A DNA stretch of 33,761 nt from Oscillospiraceae bacterium (GTDB taxonomy: Bacteria > Bacillota > Clostridia > Oscillospirales > Acutalibacteraceae), in NCBI GenBank assembly GCA_022508865.1, contig JAFLUK010000003.1, positions 1 to 33,761 of the forward strand. Direction: 5' to 3'. The first letter of the stretch is position 1. Each line of letters starts with the position of its first letter. The notes beneath the pieces were generated by a model that ran no database searches, was not told where the DNA came from, and saw nothing but the letters and a program-made list of their open reading frames with translations. Position numbers and translations under genes: made by a program. Of this stretch, positions 8,037 through 14,812 are shown piece after piece.

Positions 8037-8975
8037 TTAAAGCTCAATGCCTGCAAAGTAATCATCAAGCACCTGACAGCTTTTGTTCAGTTTGTTCATT
8101 TCCCTGCCTGTAAGGGAAAGTTCAATAAGACTTTTCACACCATTTTGGTTAATAATTGCAGGTGTGCCTACATAGGTATCTTTGTGACCATACTCGCCGT
8201 CAAGCTGGCAGGACACAGTAAGAACAGAGTTTTCATTTTGTAAAATAGCTCTGCAAATCTGAACAATAGCCATACCTATGCCGTAGTAGGTTGCTCCTTT
8301 TGCCTTTATAATTTTGTAGGCAGAATTTCTTACTTCCTCTTCAATTTTTTCAAGGTCAGGCATTTTGTATTGTTCCGGATTATCAAGGATAATGTTGTGA
8401 ACAGGCTTTGTGGAGAGGAGCGCCTGACTCCAAGGCACAAATTCAGAGTCGCCGTGTTCACCCATAACATAGGCATGTACACTACGTGGATTAATGTCAA
8501 AATATTCACCCATAAGGTACCGAAGCCTTGCAGAGTCAAGGGTTGTACCTGTGCCAAGCACTTTGTTCTTTGGAAATCCCGAAAGCTCCTTTGTTACCCT
8601 TGTCATAATATCAACAGGGTTTGTTGCTACAAGGAATATTCCGTCAAAACCACTTTCGCAAACAGGAGAAATAATACTTTTAAACACACCTGTGTTTCTG
8701 TTGAGAAGCTCAAGTCGTGTTTCTCCCTCTTTTTGGGCAACGCCTGCGCAAATTACAACAATGTCTGCATCACTGCAATCGGTGTATTCACCTGAATAAA
8801 TCTTCATTGAGGATTTGGAAAAGGCAAGTCCGTGATTTAAATCCATTGCTTCGCCAAAGGCTCTTTCCTTGTTAATATCAATAAGCACAAGCTCGTCACA
8901 TACATTCTGATTAAGGGCGGCATATGCAAAGCTCATACCTACCATACCCGTGCCTACAAGAACTATTTTTTTCAT
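8037..8975 (-). CDS. ldh: L-lactate dehydrogenase
   Basis: 312 residues, cytoplasmic, reducing pyruvate to L-lactate with NADH. The Rossmann nucleotide motif is GTGMVG (8-13). The substrate-specificity loop has Q81 (equivalent to Gln102, which marks LDH rather than malate dehydrogenase, where Arg stands) and R87 in 'QKEGETR'. The catalytic pair is D147 (Asp168) and H174 (His195) in GEHGDSE, with R150 (Arg171) binding the carboxylate. The 27-residue spacing between Asp and His matches the family. ATG start with AAGGAG upstream. Regulation probably runs from the short divergent region shared with the CLC gene. Confidence 0.95.
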   Translation of the reverse strand: MKKIVLVGTGMVGMSFAYAALNQNVCDELVLIDINKERAFGEAMDLNHGLAFSKSSMKIYSGEYTDCSDADIVVICAGVAQKEGETRLELLNRNTGVFKSIISPVCESGFDGIFLVATNPVDIMTRVTKELSGFPKNKVLGTGTTLDSARLRYLMGEYFDINPRSVHAYVMGEHGDSEFVPWSQALLSTKPVHNIILDNPEQYKMPDLEKIEEEVRNSAYKIIKAKGATYYGIGMAIVQICRAILQNENSVLTVSCQLDGEYGHKDTYVGTPAIINQNGVKSLIELSLTGREMNKLNKSCQVLDDYFAGIEL

Positions 8976-9003
8976 AGAAAGTGCTCCTTATTAAATTAAT
9001 TGT

Positions 9004-9012
9004 ATTATACCA
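9004..9012 (-). promoter_or_regulatory. Extended -10 element of ldh promoter
   Basis: On the minus strand TGGTATAAT (TG, one base, TATAAT) lies about 29 bases upstream of the start codon; the -35 region is weak. Between this and the CLC promoter is a small inverted repeat, TGCAA-TTT-TTGCA (9039-9051), which could be an operator. Confidence 0.5.
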
Positions 9013-9051
9013 CATATTTTTCAAATAAAAAGTTCTTATGCAATTTTTGCA

Positions 9052-9080
9052 TTGATAAGATTTTATAACAATGATATAAT
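9052..9080 (+). promoter_or_regulatory. Promoter of CLC gene
   Basis: TTGATA (9052-9057), a 17-base spacer and TATAAT (9075-9080). The leader to the ATG is only about 30 bases, too short for a fluoride riboswitch. Confidence 0.65.
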
Positions 9081-9117
9081 AAAGTGATGTTTAAAAAATA
9101 TCGTTGGAGATGTAGAA

Positions 9118-10386
9118 ATGAAAGAGATTTTGTGGATAACAAAAATAAAAATTAAACGAATATCTCTTTATGTAGTTGTGTTTATTAAGTGGCTTTTTAT
9201 TGCTTCGATCACAGGTGTGTTGGGCGGAGGAATAGGATTTGTGTTTAACAAGGGTATTTTGTATGCTACTGCACTTCATAGAGAACACCCTCATTTTTTG
9301 TTTTTAATGCCTCTTTTGGGACTTTTAATAGTGTTGATGTATGAAAAAGCAAACCTTTCAGGTGATGGGGGTACAAACCTTATTCTACACTCCATACGCC
9401 ATTTAAGAGGAGTTCCCATAATAATTGCGCCCCTTATATTTGTCAGCACTCTGCTTACTCACCTTGCAGGCGGCTCGGCAGGACGAGAGGGTGCAGCCTT
9501 GCAGCTTGGAGGAAGCATTGGTGCACAGGTGGGCAGACTTTTCAGATTGGACAGAAAGGATATGAACACAGCAGTAATGTGCGGTATGGGTGCGTTTTTC
9601 TCTGCACTTTTCGGCACACCGCTGACTGCGGCCTTTTTTGCCATGGAGGTTATAGCCGTTGGTGTTCTGTACTATTCCGCATTTGTACCATGCGTAGTAT
9701 CAAGCCTTAGCGCTTATGCCGTCAGCTATGTTTTAGGTGGTTTATCGACGAAATACAATCCTCCTGTTATTCCTCGTTTTGAGATTATATCTGTGGTGCA
9801 AACCGGTGTTCTGGCTATAATATGTGCATTTATCAGCATAATATTCTGTCTGATTATAAAATACAGCAGACAAGGATTTGAAAGACTACTCAAAAACCCA
9901 TACATCAGAGTTGTGGCAGGCTCACTGCTGTTTATTGGACTTGTTTTTGTGTTTGGCAGCAAATACACCGGACTGGGAACCTCTGTAATCAACAATGCAA
10001 TAAACAAAGGACAAGCTTCCTACTACGACTTTTTTCTGAAAATGGTATTTACCGCACTTACAATGGCAATTGGCTTTAAGGGAGGAGAAATTGTTCCCAC
10101 ACTGTTTATCGGTTCTACCTTTGGCTGTGCCTTTGGGGCACTTTTGGGTCTTGACCCAACCTTTGGAGCGACAATAGGTCTTGTAGCTGTGTTCTGTGGT
10201 GTTGTTAATTGCCCCATGGCTTCCGTAATGTTAAGTGTTGAGCTTTTTGGTGGAGAGGGCATTGCGTATTTTGTTGTTGCAGTGTGTATCAGTTATATGC
10301 TTTCGGGATATTACAGCATATACAGCAGCCAGCGTTTTGCGTACAGTAAGCTCCATGCAGAGTATGTAAATGTAAAGGCTAAATAA
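9118..10386 (+). CDS. CLC-family channel/antiporter, fluoride-clade-like
   Basis: 422 residues, polytopic membrane protein. The CLC core is seen as GGSAGREGAALQLG, with gating glutamate E124, 'FSALFGTPLTAAFFAMEV', and 'GFKGGEIVPTLFIG' near the C-terminus. The chloride-binding GSGIP motif is absent; its place is taken by GDGGTN (82-87). Together with 'LLTHLAGGSAGREG' this looks like the CLC-F group of fluoride/proton antiporters, so fluoride export is my leading inference over chloride transport. The C-terminal CBS domains of many CLCs are missing. ATG start with GGAGA seven bases upstream. The HAD gene follows after about 74 bases without a clear terminator. Confidence 0.82.
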   Translation: MKEILWITKIKIKRISLYVVVFIKWLFIASITGVLGGGIGFVFNKGILYATALHREHPHFLFLMPLLGLLIVLMYEKANLSGDGGTNLILHSIRHLRGVPIIIAPLIFVSTLLTHLAGGSAGREGAALQLGGSIGAQVGRLFRLDRKDMNTAVMCGMGAFFSALFGTPLTAAFFAMEVIAVGVLYYSAFVPCVVSSLSAYAVSYVLGGLSTKYNPPVIPRFEIISVVQTGVLAIICAFISIIFCLIIKYSRQGFERLLKNPYIRVVAGSLLFIGLVFVFGSKYTGLGTSVINNAINKGQASYYDFFLKMVFTALTMAIGFKGGEIVPTLFIGSTFGCAFGALLGLDPTFGATIGLVAVFCGVVNCPMASVMLSVELFGGEGIAYFVVAVCISYMLSGYYSIYSSQRFAYSKLHAEYVNVKAK

Positions 10387-10460
10387 ATTTTTAGTAGACA
10401 TTTTGGAAAAGTTAGTATAGAATATATTTTACATAAAGAATGGAAAAGAGAGATATCATC

Positions 10461-11186
10461 ATGATAAAGAACATATTTTTTGATTTGGACGGAACGCTTC
10501 TTCCCCTTGATATGCAAAAATTTATGTCTTTGTACTTTAAATCAATTACAGAATCAGTGTGCCCTTATGTGCCCCTTGATCCACAGACGGTAGAAAAGGC
10601 AATTCTTGCAGGACTTGATGCCATGTATAAAAACAATGGGGAAATTACAAACAAAATGCGTTTTTGGAATACTGTTGCCACAGTAACCTACCCAAGAATA
10701 GTTGATTCTATTCCGATTTTTAACGGATATTACGAAAATGAATTTTTGTTAACAAAGGAAGCCACCGCCACTAATCCCCTCTCTGCAGAAATTGTAGAAA
10801 TTTTGAAGAAAAAGGGCTACAAGCTGGTTGTAGCTACAAATCCTTTCTTCCCCAAGATTGGAACAGTAAGGCGTGTAAAGTGGGCAGGAGTAAATGAGGA
10901 GGATTTTGAATATATTACCACATATGAAAATTCAAAATACAGCAAGCCCAATCCAAAATATTTTACAGAAACCTGTATATCCGCAAATTGCCGTCCTGAA
11001 GAAACTCTTATGGTGGGCAATGATGTTGAGGAAGATATGTCTGCAAAGAAGGTGGGTCTTGATACCTACCTTGTTACAGATTGCCTTGTAAACAGGAAGA
11101 ACGAGGATATTTCGGCATATAAGCATGGCACAATGAAGGATTTTTACCAATTTTGTCTTGCACTCCCCGATATTAAAAATAAATAA
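10461..11186 (+). CDS. HAD-superfamily hydrolase (phosphatase-like)
   Basis: 241 residues from the preferred start. Motif I is FDLDGTL (D8 nucleophile, D10 acid/base), motif II lies in 'LVVATNP', motif III is the Lys of 'KPNPKYF', and motif IV is 'MVGNDVEED', which binds Mg2+. The cap between motifs I and II is helical (C1 type). Substrate unknown; such enzymes often dephosphorylate sugars or nucleotides. An upstream in-frame ATG at 10440 adds seven residues but lacks a ribosome site, whereas 10461 has AGAGAGA in front and gives the usual N-terminus directly before motif I. Possibly co-transcribed with the CLC gene. Confidence 0.85.
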   Translation: MIKNIFFDLDGTLLPLDMQKFMSLYFKSITESVCPYVPLDPQTVEKAILAGLDAMYKNNGEITNKMRFWNTVATVTYPRIVDSIPIFNGYYENEFLLTKEATATNPLSAEIVEILKKKGYKLVVATNPFFPKIGTVRRVKWAGVNEEDFEYITTYENSKYSKPNPKYFTETCISANCRPEETLMVGNDVEEDMSAKKVGLDTYLVTDCLVNRKNEDISAYKHGTMKDFYQFCLALPDIKNK

Positions 11187-11202
11187 TAATAAATAAAAAG
11201 CA

Positions 11203-11251
11203 AAAAAGGAATGTTCATTTTACCTGAAATCAAAAACGAACATTCCTTTTT
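11203..11251. terminator. Bidirectional hairpin terminator
   Basis: A 14-base perfect stem AAAAAGGAATGTTC/GAACATTCCTTTTT. A-runs and T-runs at its ends let it terminate both the plus-strand HAD gene and the minus-strand WYL/Nif11 operon. Confidence 0.85.
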
Positions 11252-11254
11252 ATA

Positions 11255-11401
11255 CTATTTCTCATCAATAATGATTTTTACATTGCCTTGGGGAGTTCTG
11301 AATTTGTATTTTGTTTTGTAGACAGGTTTATTAATAAGCATTTTCAGAACAAACCCAAGAATATAACAGAGAAATGTAAACAGACAAAAATTAATAATCA
11401 T
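11255..11401 (-). CDS. 48-residue small single-helix membrane protein
   Basis: A short open frame directly before the operon terminator. The N-terminus 'MIINFCLFTFLCYILGFVL' forms one membrane helix (about 2-20), followed by a basic stretch 'NKPVYKTKYKFRT' and a C-terminal 'GNVKIIIDEK'. AAAGGATG lies six bases before the ATG. The stop at 11255-11257 ends four bases before the terminator stem. It comes 110 bases after the WYL gene on the same strand, so it is probably the last gene of that operon. I do not recognise a family. The helix plus positive tail suggests a membrane-associated accessory peptide, for example one modulating the AEC permease; that is speculation. Confidence 0.6.
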   Translation of the reverse strand: MIINFCLFTFLCYILGFVLKMLINKPVYKTKYKFRTPQGNVKIIIDEK

Positions 11402-11511
11402 TTTGAACATCCTTTCGCTTTATTAAATTATTTTTCCTTACAATTTAATTCTAGCATTCAGGGTGTCCTGATTTTGGTACTTATCTTGCTGTTTTCTTCT
11501 GCCTTTCTTTT

Positions 11512-12525
11512 TTACTTTTTATGGCTGTACAGAGTTGCAACAGACTGTATTCTCTGGGTGTATTCATCAGCAACTTTTTTGGGGGCGACAATTTTAACCC
11601 CGTTTCCAAAGCCAAAGAGCCAACCGTAAAATTGAGGGCTGAGATTAACTGTTGCCGTTACAAAAAAGCTGTTGTCATCAGCCTTGGAAATATATACATC
11701 ACTGCCCAGCCTGTCCATTACAACTCCAATCAAATTGTTGCTGAACATCAGCTTGACAGTAACCTCCTCGCCGCCGAACATTCCGAAGACCCTTTTGGAA
11801 TAGGTTGCAAGGTTAAATTTTTTAAAGACGGTGTGACCATCGCGATTTTCGTTACTTATTTGGATTTTATCCATTTTGTCAACACGATAATGCTTTATCT
11901 TTTGGTCAACATCATCGTAGGCAATCAGGTAGTAGTTTTCGTCATCCCAAGTAAGCGCCCAAGGAGAAATTTTGTAGATTTCTCCGTCTTTGCGCTTTGT
12001 TTTGATTACCTTCTGATTACTGCCAAAGTTCAGTGACCACTGATAATATTCAAATGTGATTTTCTTTCCTGCATCAATGGCATTGTATATGGTATCTGTA
12101 TTGTAATAAATTTTTTCATTCATTGTCTTGATTCGGTTGCTGACAACCACCTGACGTTGCAGAAGTTTACCCTCGTATTGTGAGGCAAGGTTTTCAACCT
12201 TTTTTATCAGCTCAAGACTTTTTTTCTCTGTAATAAATTTGCTGCTTTGCACCGCATCTACCAACAGCTTCAGTTCGGGAAGTTCAAAATCTCTGCTCAA
12301 CAGTTTGTATGTAACAGTTTTGCTTTTGCATTTTATAATATCCATACCAAATTCCTGCAGAGTTTTAATGTCGCCGTAGATAGATTTTCTTTCGGCAGAT
12401 ATGTCGTGCTCATTAAGGTAGTTGATAATCTCATTTATTGTAACACCGTGGTTTTCGTCGGTGAACTCATAAAAGAATTTTTGAAGGTACAGCAGTTTTT
12501 GCTGTTGGGTAATGTTTTTAGCCAT
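11512..12525 (-). CDS. WYL-domain transcriptional regulator (HTH_11-WYL)
   Basis: 337 residues. The N-terminal winged helix (about 8-70) has 'INEIINYLNEHDISAERKSIYGDIKTL', close to the DeoR/HTH_11 pattern. A WYL domain spans about 150-225, with 'ITFEYYQWS', 'ISPWALTWDDENYYLIAYDD' and 'IKHYRVDKM', and a WCX-like C-terminal domain follows to the end. Family members bind a small ligand or nucleic acid through WYL and act as repressors or activators, often of nearby genes. It follows the AEC permease by 15 bases with AGGAG before the ATG, so it is probably co-transcribed and may autoregulate the Nif11/AEC operon through the inverted repeats at 13779-13806. Confidence 0.88.
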   Translation of the reverse strand: MAKNITQQQKLLYLQKFFYEFTDENHGVTINEIINYLNEHDISAERKSIYGDIKTLQEFGMDIIKCKSKTVTYKLLSRDFELPELKLLVDAVQSSKFITEKKSLELIKKVENLASQYEGKLLQRQVVVSNRIKTMNEKIYYNTDTIYNAIDAGKKITFEYYQWSLNFGSNQKVIKTKRKDGEIYKISPWALTWDDENYYLIAYDDVDQKIKHYRVDKMDKIQISNENRDGHTVFKKFNLATYSKRVFGMFGGEEVTVKLMFSNNLIGVVMDRLGSDVYISKADDNSFFVTATVNLSPQFYGWLFGFGNGVKIVAPKKVADEYTQRIQSVATLYSHKK

Positions 12526-12540
12526 TTTTTTCTCCTGTAT

Positions 12541-13470
12541 TTATGCAAAGTTTTGAGCTAATGCCACAACCAAAGGCATTGTAATTATGGAAAGAAGTGT
12601 TGTGGCAGACACCAGTCCTACGGACAGGGAGGTGTCTCTGTCAAATTTTGTTGAGAACATTGTAGTGGTGGCTGCCGCCGGGGCAGAGGTTGCAATAATT
12701 ATAGCTACGAGCATACTACCTCTTATACCGCAGAGATACAAAACAAGCAGGGACACAAGAGGTATTGCAACAAGTCTGAAGAACATAGAAAGATAAGCAA
12801 ATTTGTCTGTGAATGCTTTTTTCAGCTTTGCATTTGCAAGATGACAGCCGATAATAACCATTGGAACAGGAGTGTTGAGAGCGCCCATATAGTCCAAGGG
12901 TTTTGAAATAATTTCCGGCAGATGAATATTAAGTGCCCACAGCAGAATAGCCAGAGTAACTCCAATCAGTCCGGGATTTGTAATCATTTTCCTTACAGAT
13001 AAATCATTTTTGTTGCCGCTCATAGCTACCAGACCGTAGGTCCACACAAAAAGATTGAACATTGCAACGTAGATTGCTCCGTAGAATACACCATCGTTGC
13101 CAAGGATTGCCTGTTGCAAAGGAAGGCTCATAAATCCGCAGTTGGAAAAAATAGTTCCCACTCTGAGAACGGACCTTCTTTTCATATCCTTGTCACGAAA
13201 GGTAAAGATACAAAGAAAAATGCTTGCAAGATAAATGCAAAGTACAACCACAACCGTCAAAAGAAGGTTAAGGAGCATTTCTCTGTTGAATTTGCAGTGC
13301 TGGAAGGAATTGATGATAATGCAGGGTGTGGCAAAATACAGCACAAGATTGGTCATTCCTTTAACTGCACTATCTCCGATAAGCCTTGTTTTTTTGCAGA
13401 TAAGACCAATGGCTATAAGTATAAACAGTACTGCAACCTGTTGGGTAAGGGTTAAGAAATTAGTTAACAC
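12541..13470 (-). CDS. AEC (auxin efflux carrier) family permease, second copy
   Basis: 309 residues with about ten membrane helices. Family signs are 'LIAIGLICKKTRLIGDSAVKGMTNLVLYFATPCIIINSF', 'NCGFMSLPLQQAILGNDG' and 'SAPAAATTTMFSTKF'. It is a paralogue of the permease at 1442-2383, with clearly different sequence. The GTG start at 13470 is served by GGGGGTG, which is made of the last codons of the upstream Nif11 gene. The two genes are three bases apart and probably translationally coupled. It is a candidate exporter of a small anion or of a product linked to the Nif11 peptide; AEC proteins are not known peptide exporters, so the second idea is weak. Confidence 0.88.
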   Translation of the reverse strand: MLTNFLTLTQQVAVLFILIAIGLICKKTRLIGDSAVKGMTNLVLYFATPCIIINSFQHCKFNREMLLNLLLTVVVVLCIYLASIFLCIFTFRDKDMKRRSVLRVGTIFSNCGFMSLPLQQAILGNDGVFYGAIYVAMFNLFVWTYGLVAMSGNKNDLSVRKMITNPGLIGVTLAILLWALNIHLPEIISKPLDYMGALNTPVPMVIIGCHLANAKLKKAFTDKFAYLSMFFRLVAIPLVSLLVLYLCGIRGSMLVAIIIATSAPAAATTTMFSTKFDRDTSLSVGLVSATTLLSIITMPLVVALAQNFA

Positions 13471-13473
13471 AGA

Positions 13474-13746
13474 TTACACCCCCAGGGAAGCAAAAAACAT
13501 TTCGTATGCGTCGTCCCAACCGTCTATTGCCGAAACACCCCCGCCGTTAACAGAACGAAGCTTGCTGTCGTTCATATCCTGTCCAAAGGCGAACAGCTCC
13601 CCAAGATAGATTTCATACCCCAAACTTTGGCAGGTGTCGCAAAAGCACTTCATAGGGTCGCTGCTTTTTCTGGTATCAAGCAGTGTTTGTTTTAAGTTTT
13701 CATCGTGTCTGGCTTTCTCCAGCAGTAATCTTAATTTTTCCTCCAA
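13474..13746 (-). CDS. Nif11-type (TIGR03798-like) RiPP precursor peptide
   Basis: 90 residues. Residues 1-67 match the Nif11-like leader pattern: an N-terminal amphipathic helix 'KLRLLLEKARHDENLKQTLL', a central 'SLGYEIYLGELFAF' and a 'DSKLRSVNGGG' end. The triple glycine (68-70) marks a double-Gly type cleavage site, leaving a 20-residue tail (71-90) with GWDDAYEMFF at its centre and no Cys, Ser-rich or Thr-rich stretch. Leader cysteines C34, C36 and C39 (CxCxxC) are unusual and could bind metal. The start is TTG, with AGGAG nine bases before; no ATG fits. No LanM, radical-SAM, YcaO or peptidase-containing ABC gene lies nearby, so a maturase would have to act in trans, or the peptide may be a regulator rather than a natural product. 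Confidence 0.68.
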   Translation of the reverse strand: MEEKLRLLLEKARHDENLKQTLLDTRKSSDPMKCFCDTCQSLGYEIYLGELFAFGQDMNDSKLRSVNGGGVSAIDGWDDAYEMFFASLGV

Positions 13747-13762
13747 TATTCTCGTCTCCTGT

Positions 13763-13768
13763 ATTATA
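13763..13768 (-). promoter_or_regulatory. -10 box of Nif11/AEC/WYL operon
   Basis: TATAAT on the minus strand, about 17 bases upstream of the TTG start, which means a very short leader. The -35 position (13786-13791) is poor and is covered by the inverted repeats. Confidence 0.5.
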
Positions 13769-13778
13769 ACACATTTTA

Positions 13779-13806
13779 AGTACCATAATCGGTACTGATG
13801 ACCGAT
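13779..13806. promoter_or_regulatory. Two overlapping inverted repeats, putative operator
   Basis: AGTACC-N6-GGTACT (13779-13796) and ATCGGT-N7-ACCGAT (13788-13806) overlap by nine bases across the -35 region of the Nif11 operon. This is a typical repressor site, plausibly for the WYL protein of the same operon. On the minus strand the second repeat reads GGTCA-N5-ACCGAT, close to GGTCA-N6-ACCGAT at 1353-1369 before the other AEC gene. Confidence 0.45.
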
Positions 13807-14039
13807 ATTAATATTATACTACAATATGCATATAATTCAATTGTTTTAAAAACTTACTTTACAAAAAACGACAAAATTTTTGTAATAATTGCATAATATA
13901 TTTTAAAGTTATTGTATAAGGTGGATAATTTTTCGGTGAAATGCAAAGAAAACAGTCAATTTTTTTGTATATAATGTCACAACGATATGATTTACAAAAC
14001 AACAAATCTGTATAACCTTCCGAAATTTATTTGAAGAAA

Positions 14040-14068
14040 TTGACTTGAAGCAATAAAACTCTTATAAT
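14040..14068 (+). promoter_or_regulatory. Strong promoter of histone-like gene
   Basis: TTGACT (14040-14045), 17-base spacer, TATAAT (14063-14068). Near-consensus, consistent with an abundant protein. The leader is about 70 bases. Confidence 0.7.
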
Positions 14069-14144
14069 TCATAGATGTAGGGCAAAAAATAATGTTGACC
14101 CTAAGGCAGATAACTGCCATATTTTCTGAAAGAAGGTTTTTTCA

Positions 14145-14588
14145 ATGGCAACAACAAAGAAAACTGCTGCTAAGGCAGAAACAAAGAAAACTACTGCTAA
14201 GGCAGAAGAAACAAAGGCAGCTGCTGCAACAACAAAGAAGGAAGCTGCAACAAAGACAGCAACTAAAAAGGCTGACACAAAGGCAGAGGTTAAGGCAGAA
14301 GAAAAGCCTGCAAAGAAGGCTGCTGCTAAAAAGACAACTACAAAGAAGACTGTAGCAAAGAAGACTACTGCAAAGACACCTTCAAAGAAGGCTGTTAAGG
14401 AACCAACAGTTAAGGTTTTTGTAGAATACAACGGTGTTCAGGTATCTCTTGAGGATGTTATCAACAATGTAAAGCTTGTAAACAACAAGGATGCCAAGGA
14501 ATATACAATTTACCTTAAGCCTGAAGAACAGAAGGCTTACTTCGTTGCTGATAACGAAGAAAAGGAAATGGATGTATTCTTCTGCTAA
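14145..14588 (+). CDS. Histone-H1-like Lys/Ala/Thr-rich protein with DUF6465-like C-terminus
   Basis: 147 residues in two parts. Residues 1 to about 88 are low complexity, built of Lys, Ala, Thr and Glu with 'TKKTAAKAE' and 'AAKKTTTKK' style repeats, like the disordered tail of eukaryotic H1 or bacterial Hc1/AlgP tails. Residues about 89-147 form a compact domain ('VKVFVEYNGVQVSLEDVI', 'TIYLKPEEQKAYFVADN') matching what I recall of DUF6465 in clostridia. I infer a nucleoid-associated, non-specific DNA- or RNA-binding protein. AGAAGG lies about eight bases before the ATG. A strong promoter and a good terminator make it a single-gene unit. The repeats may vary in number between strains. Confidence 0.75.
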   Translation: MATTKKTAAKAETKKTTAKAEETKAAAATTKKEAATKTATKKADTKAEVKAEEKPAKKAAAKKTTTKKTVAKKTTAKTPSKKAVKEPTVKVFVEYNGVQVSLEDVINNVKLVNNKDAKEYTIYLKPEEQKAYFVADNEEKEMDVFFC

Positions 14589-14607
14589 TTTTCACAGTAG
14601 CAAAACT

Positions 14608-14637
14608 GTCCGCTCAATTATGGGCGGACTTTTTATT
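14608..14637 (+). terminator. Rho-independent terminator after histone-like gene
   Basis: Stem GTCCGCTC/GGGCGGAC (one T-G wobble) with a six-base loop, then TTTTTATTTT. Confidence 0.85.
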
Positions 14638-14733
14638 TTGCGGTATAAAGCTTTGAAAAAGTGAATATGGTTGTATTAACCGGAATTCTATGAAAAAAAT
14701 AAATAAAAAATCAGTTATTATGGTGAAAAATGC

Positions 14734-14762
14734 TTGATAAATATTGGAAAAAAGTTTATAAT
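14734..14762 (+). promoter_or_regulatory. Promoter of NifU-like/GGGtGRT operon
   Basis: TTGATA (14734-14739), 17-base spacer, TATAAT (14757-14762), about 50 bases upstream of the ATG. Confidence 0.7.
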
Positions 14763-14812
14763 GACCTTGTATGAGTTATACTCAAATAAAATGACGAAAG
14801 GAGTTAAGTACA

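Larger units (their letters stand above)
13747..14144. other. AT-rich divergent intergenic region
   Basis: 398 bases between the Nif11 operon (-) and the histone-like gene (+). It holds the -10 box and inverted repeats of the Nif11 operon at one end and the promoter of the histone-like gene at the other. A small stem GGCAG-ATAA-CTGCC (14104-14117) sits in the histone-like leader. No further gene is evident. Confidence 0.6.

Noticed and set aside
9039-9051. Rex (redox) operator between ldh and the CLC gene
   Set aside because: TGCAA-TTT-TTGCA is an inverted repeat but does not match the TTGTGAA-type Rex half-site, so I kept it only as an unassigned repeat.
8976-9117. Fluoride riboswitch before the CLC gene
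   Set aside because: The leader after the promoter is about 30 bases and lacks the conserved GGCGATGG-like core and the pseudoknot partner.
11521-12036. Long plus-strand open frame of 171 codons within the WYL gene
   Set aside because: The WYL product is a clear family member on the other strand; the plus-strand translation shows no domain and no good start site.
14069-14431. Open frames opposite and in the second frame of the Lys/Ala-rich gene
   Set aside because: They are by-products of the repetitive AAG/GCT codons: long Phe/Val/Ala or Gln/Leu runs and no ribosome site.
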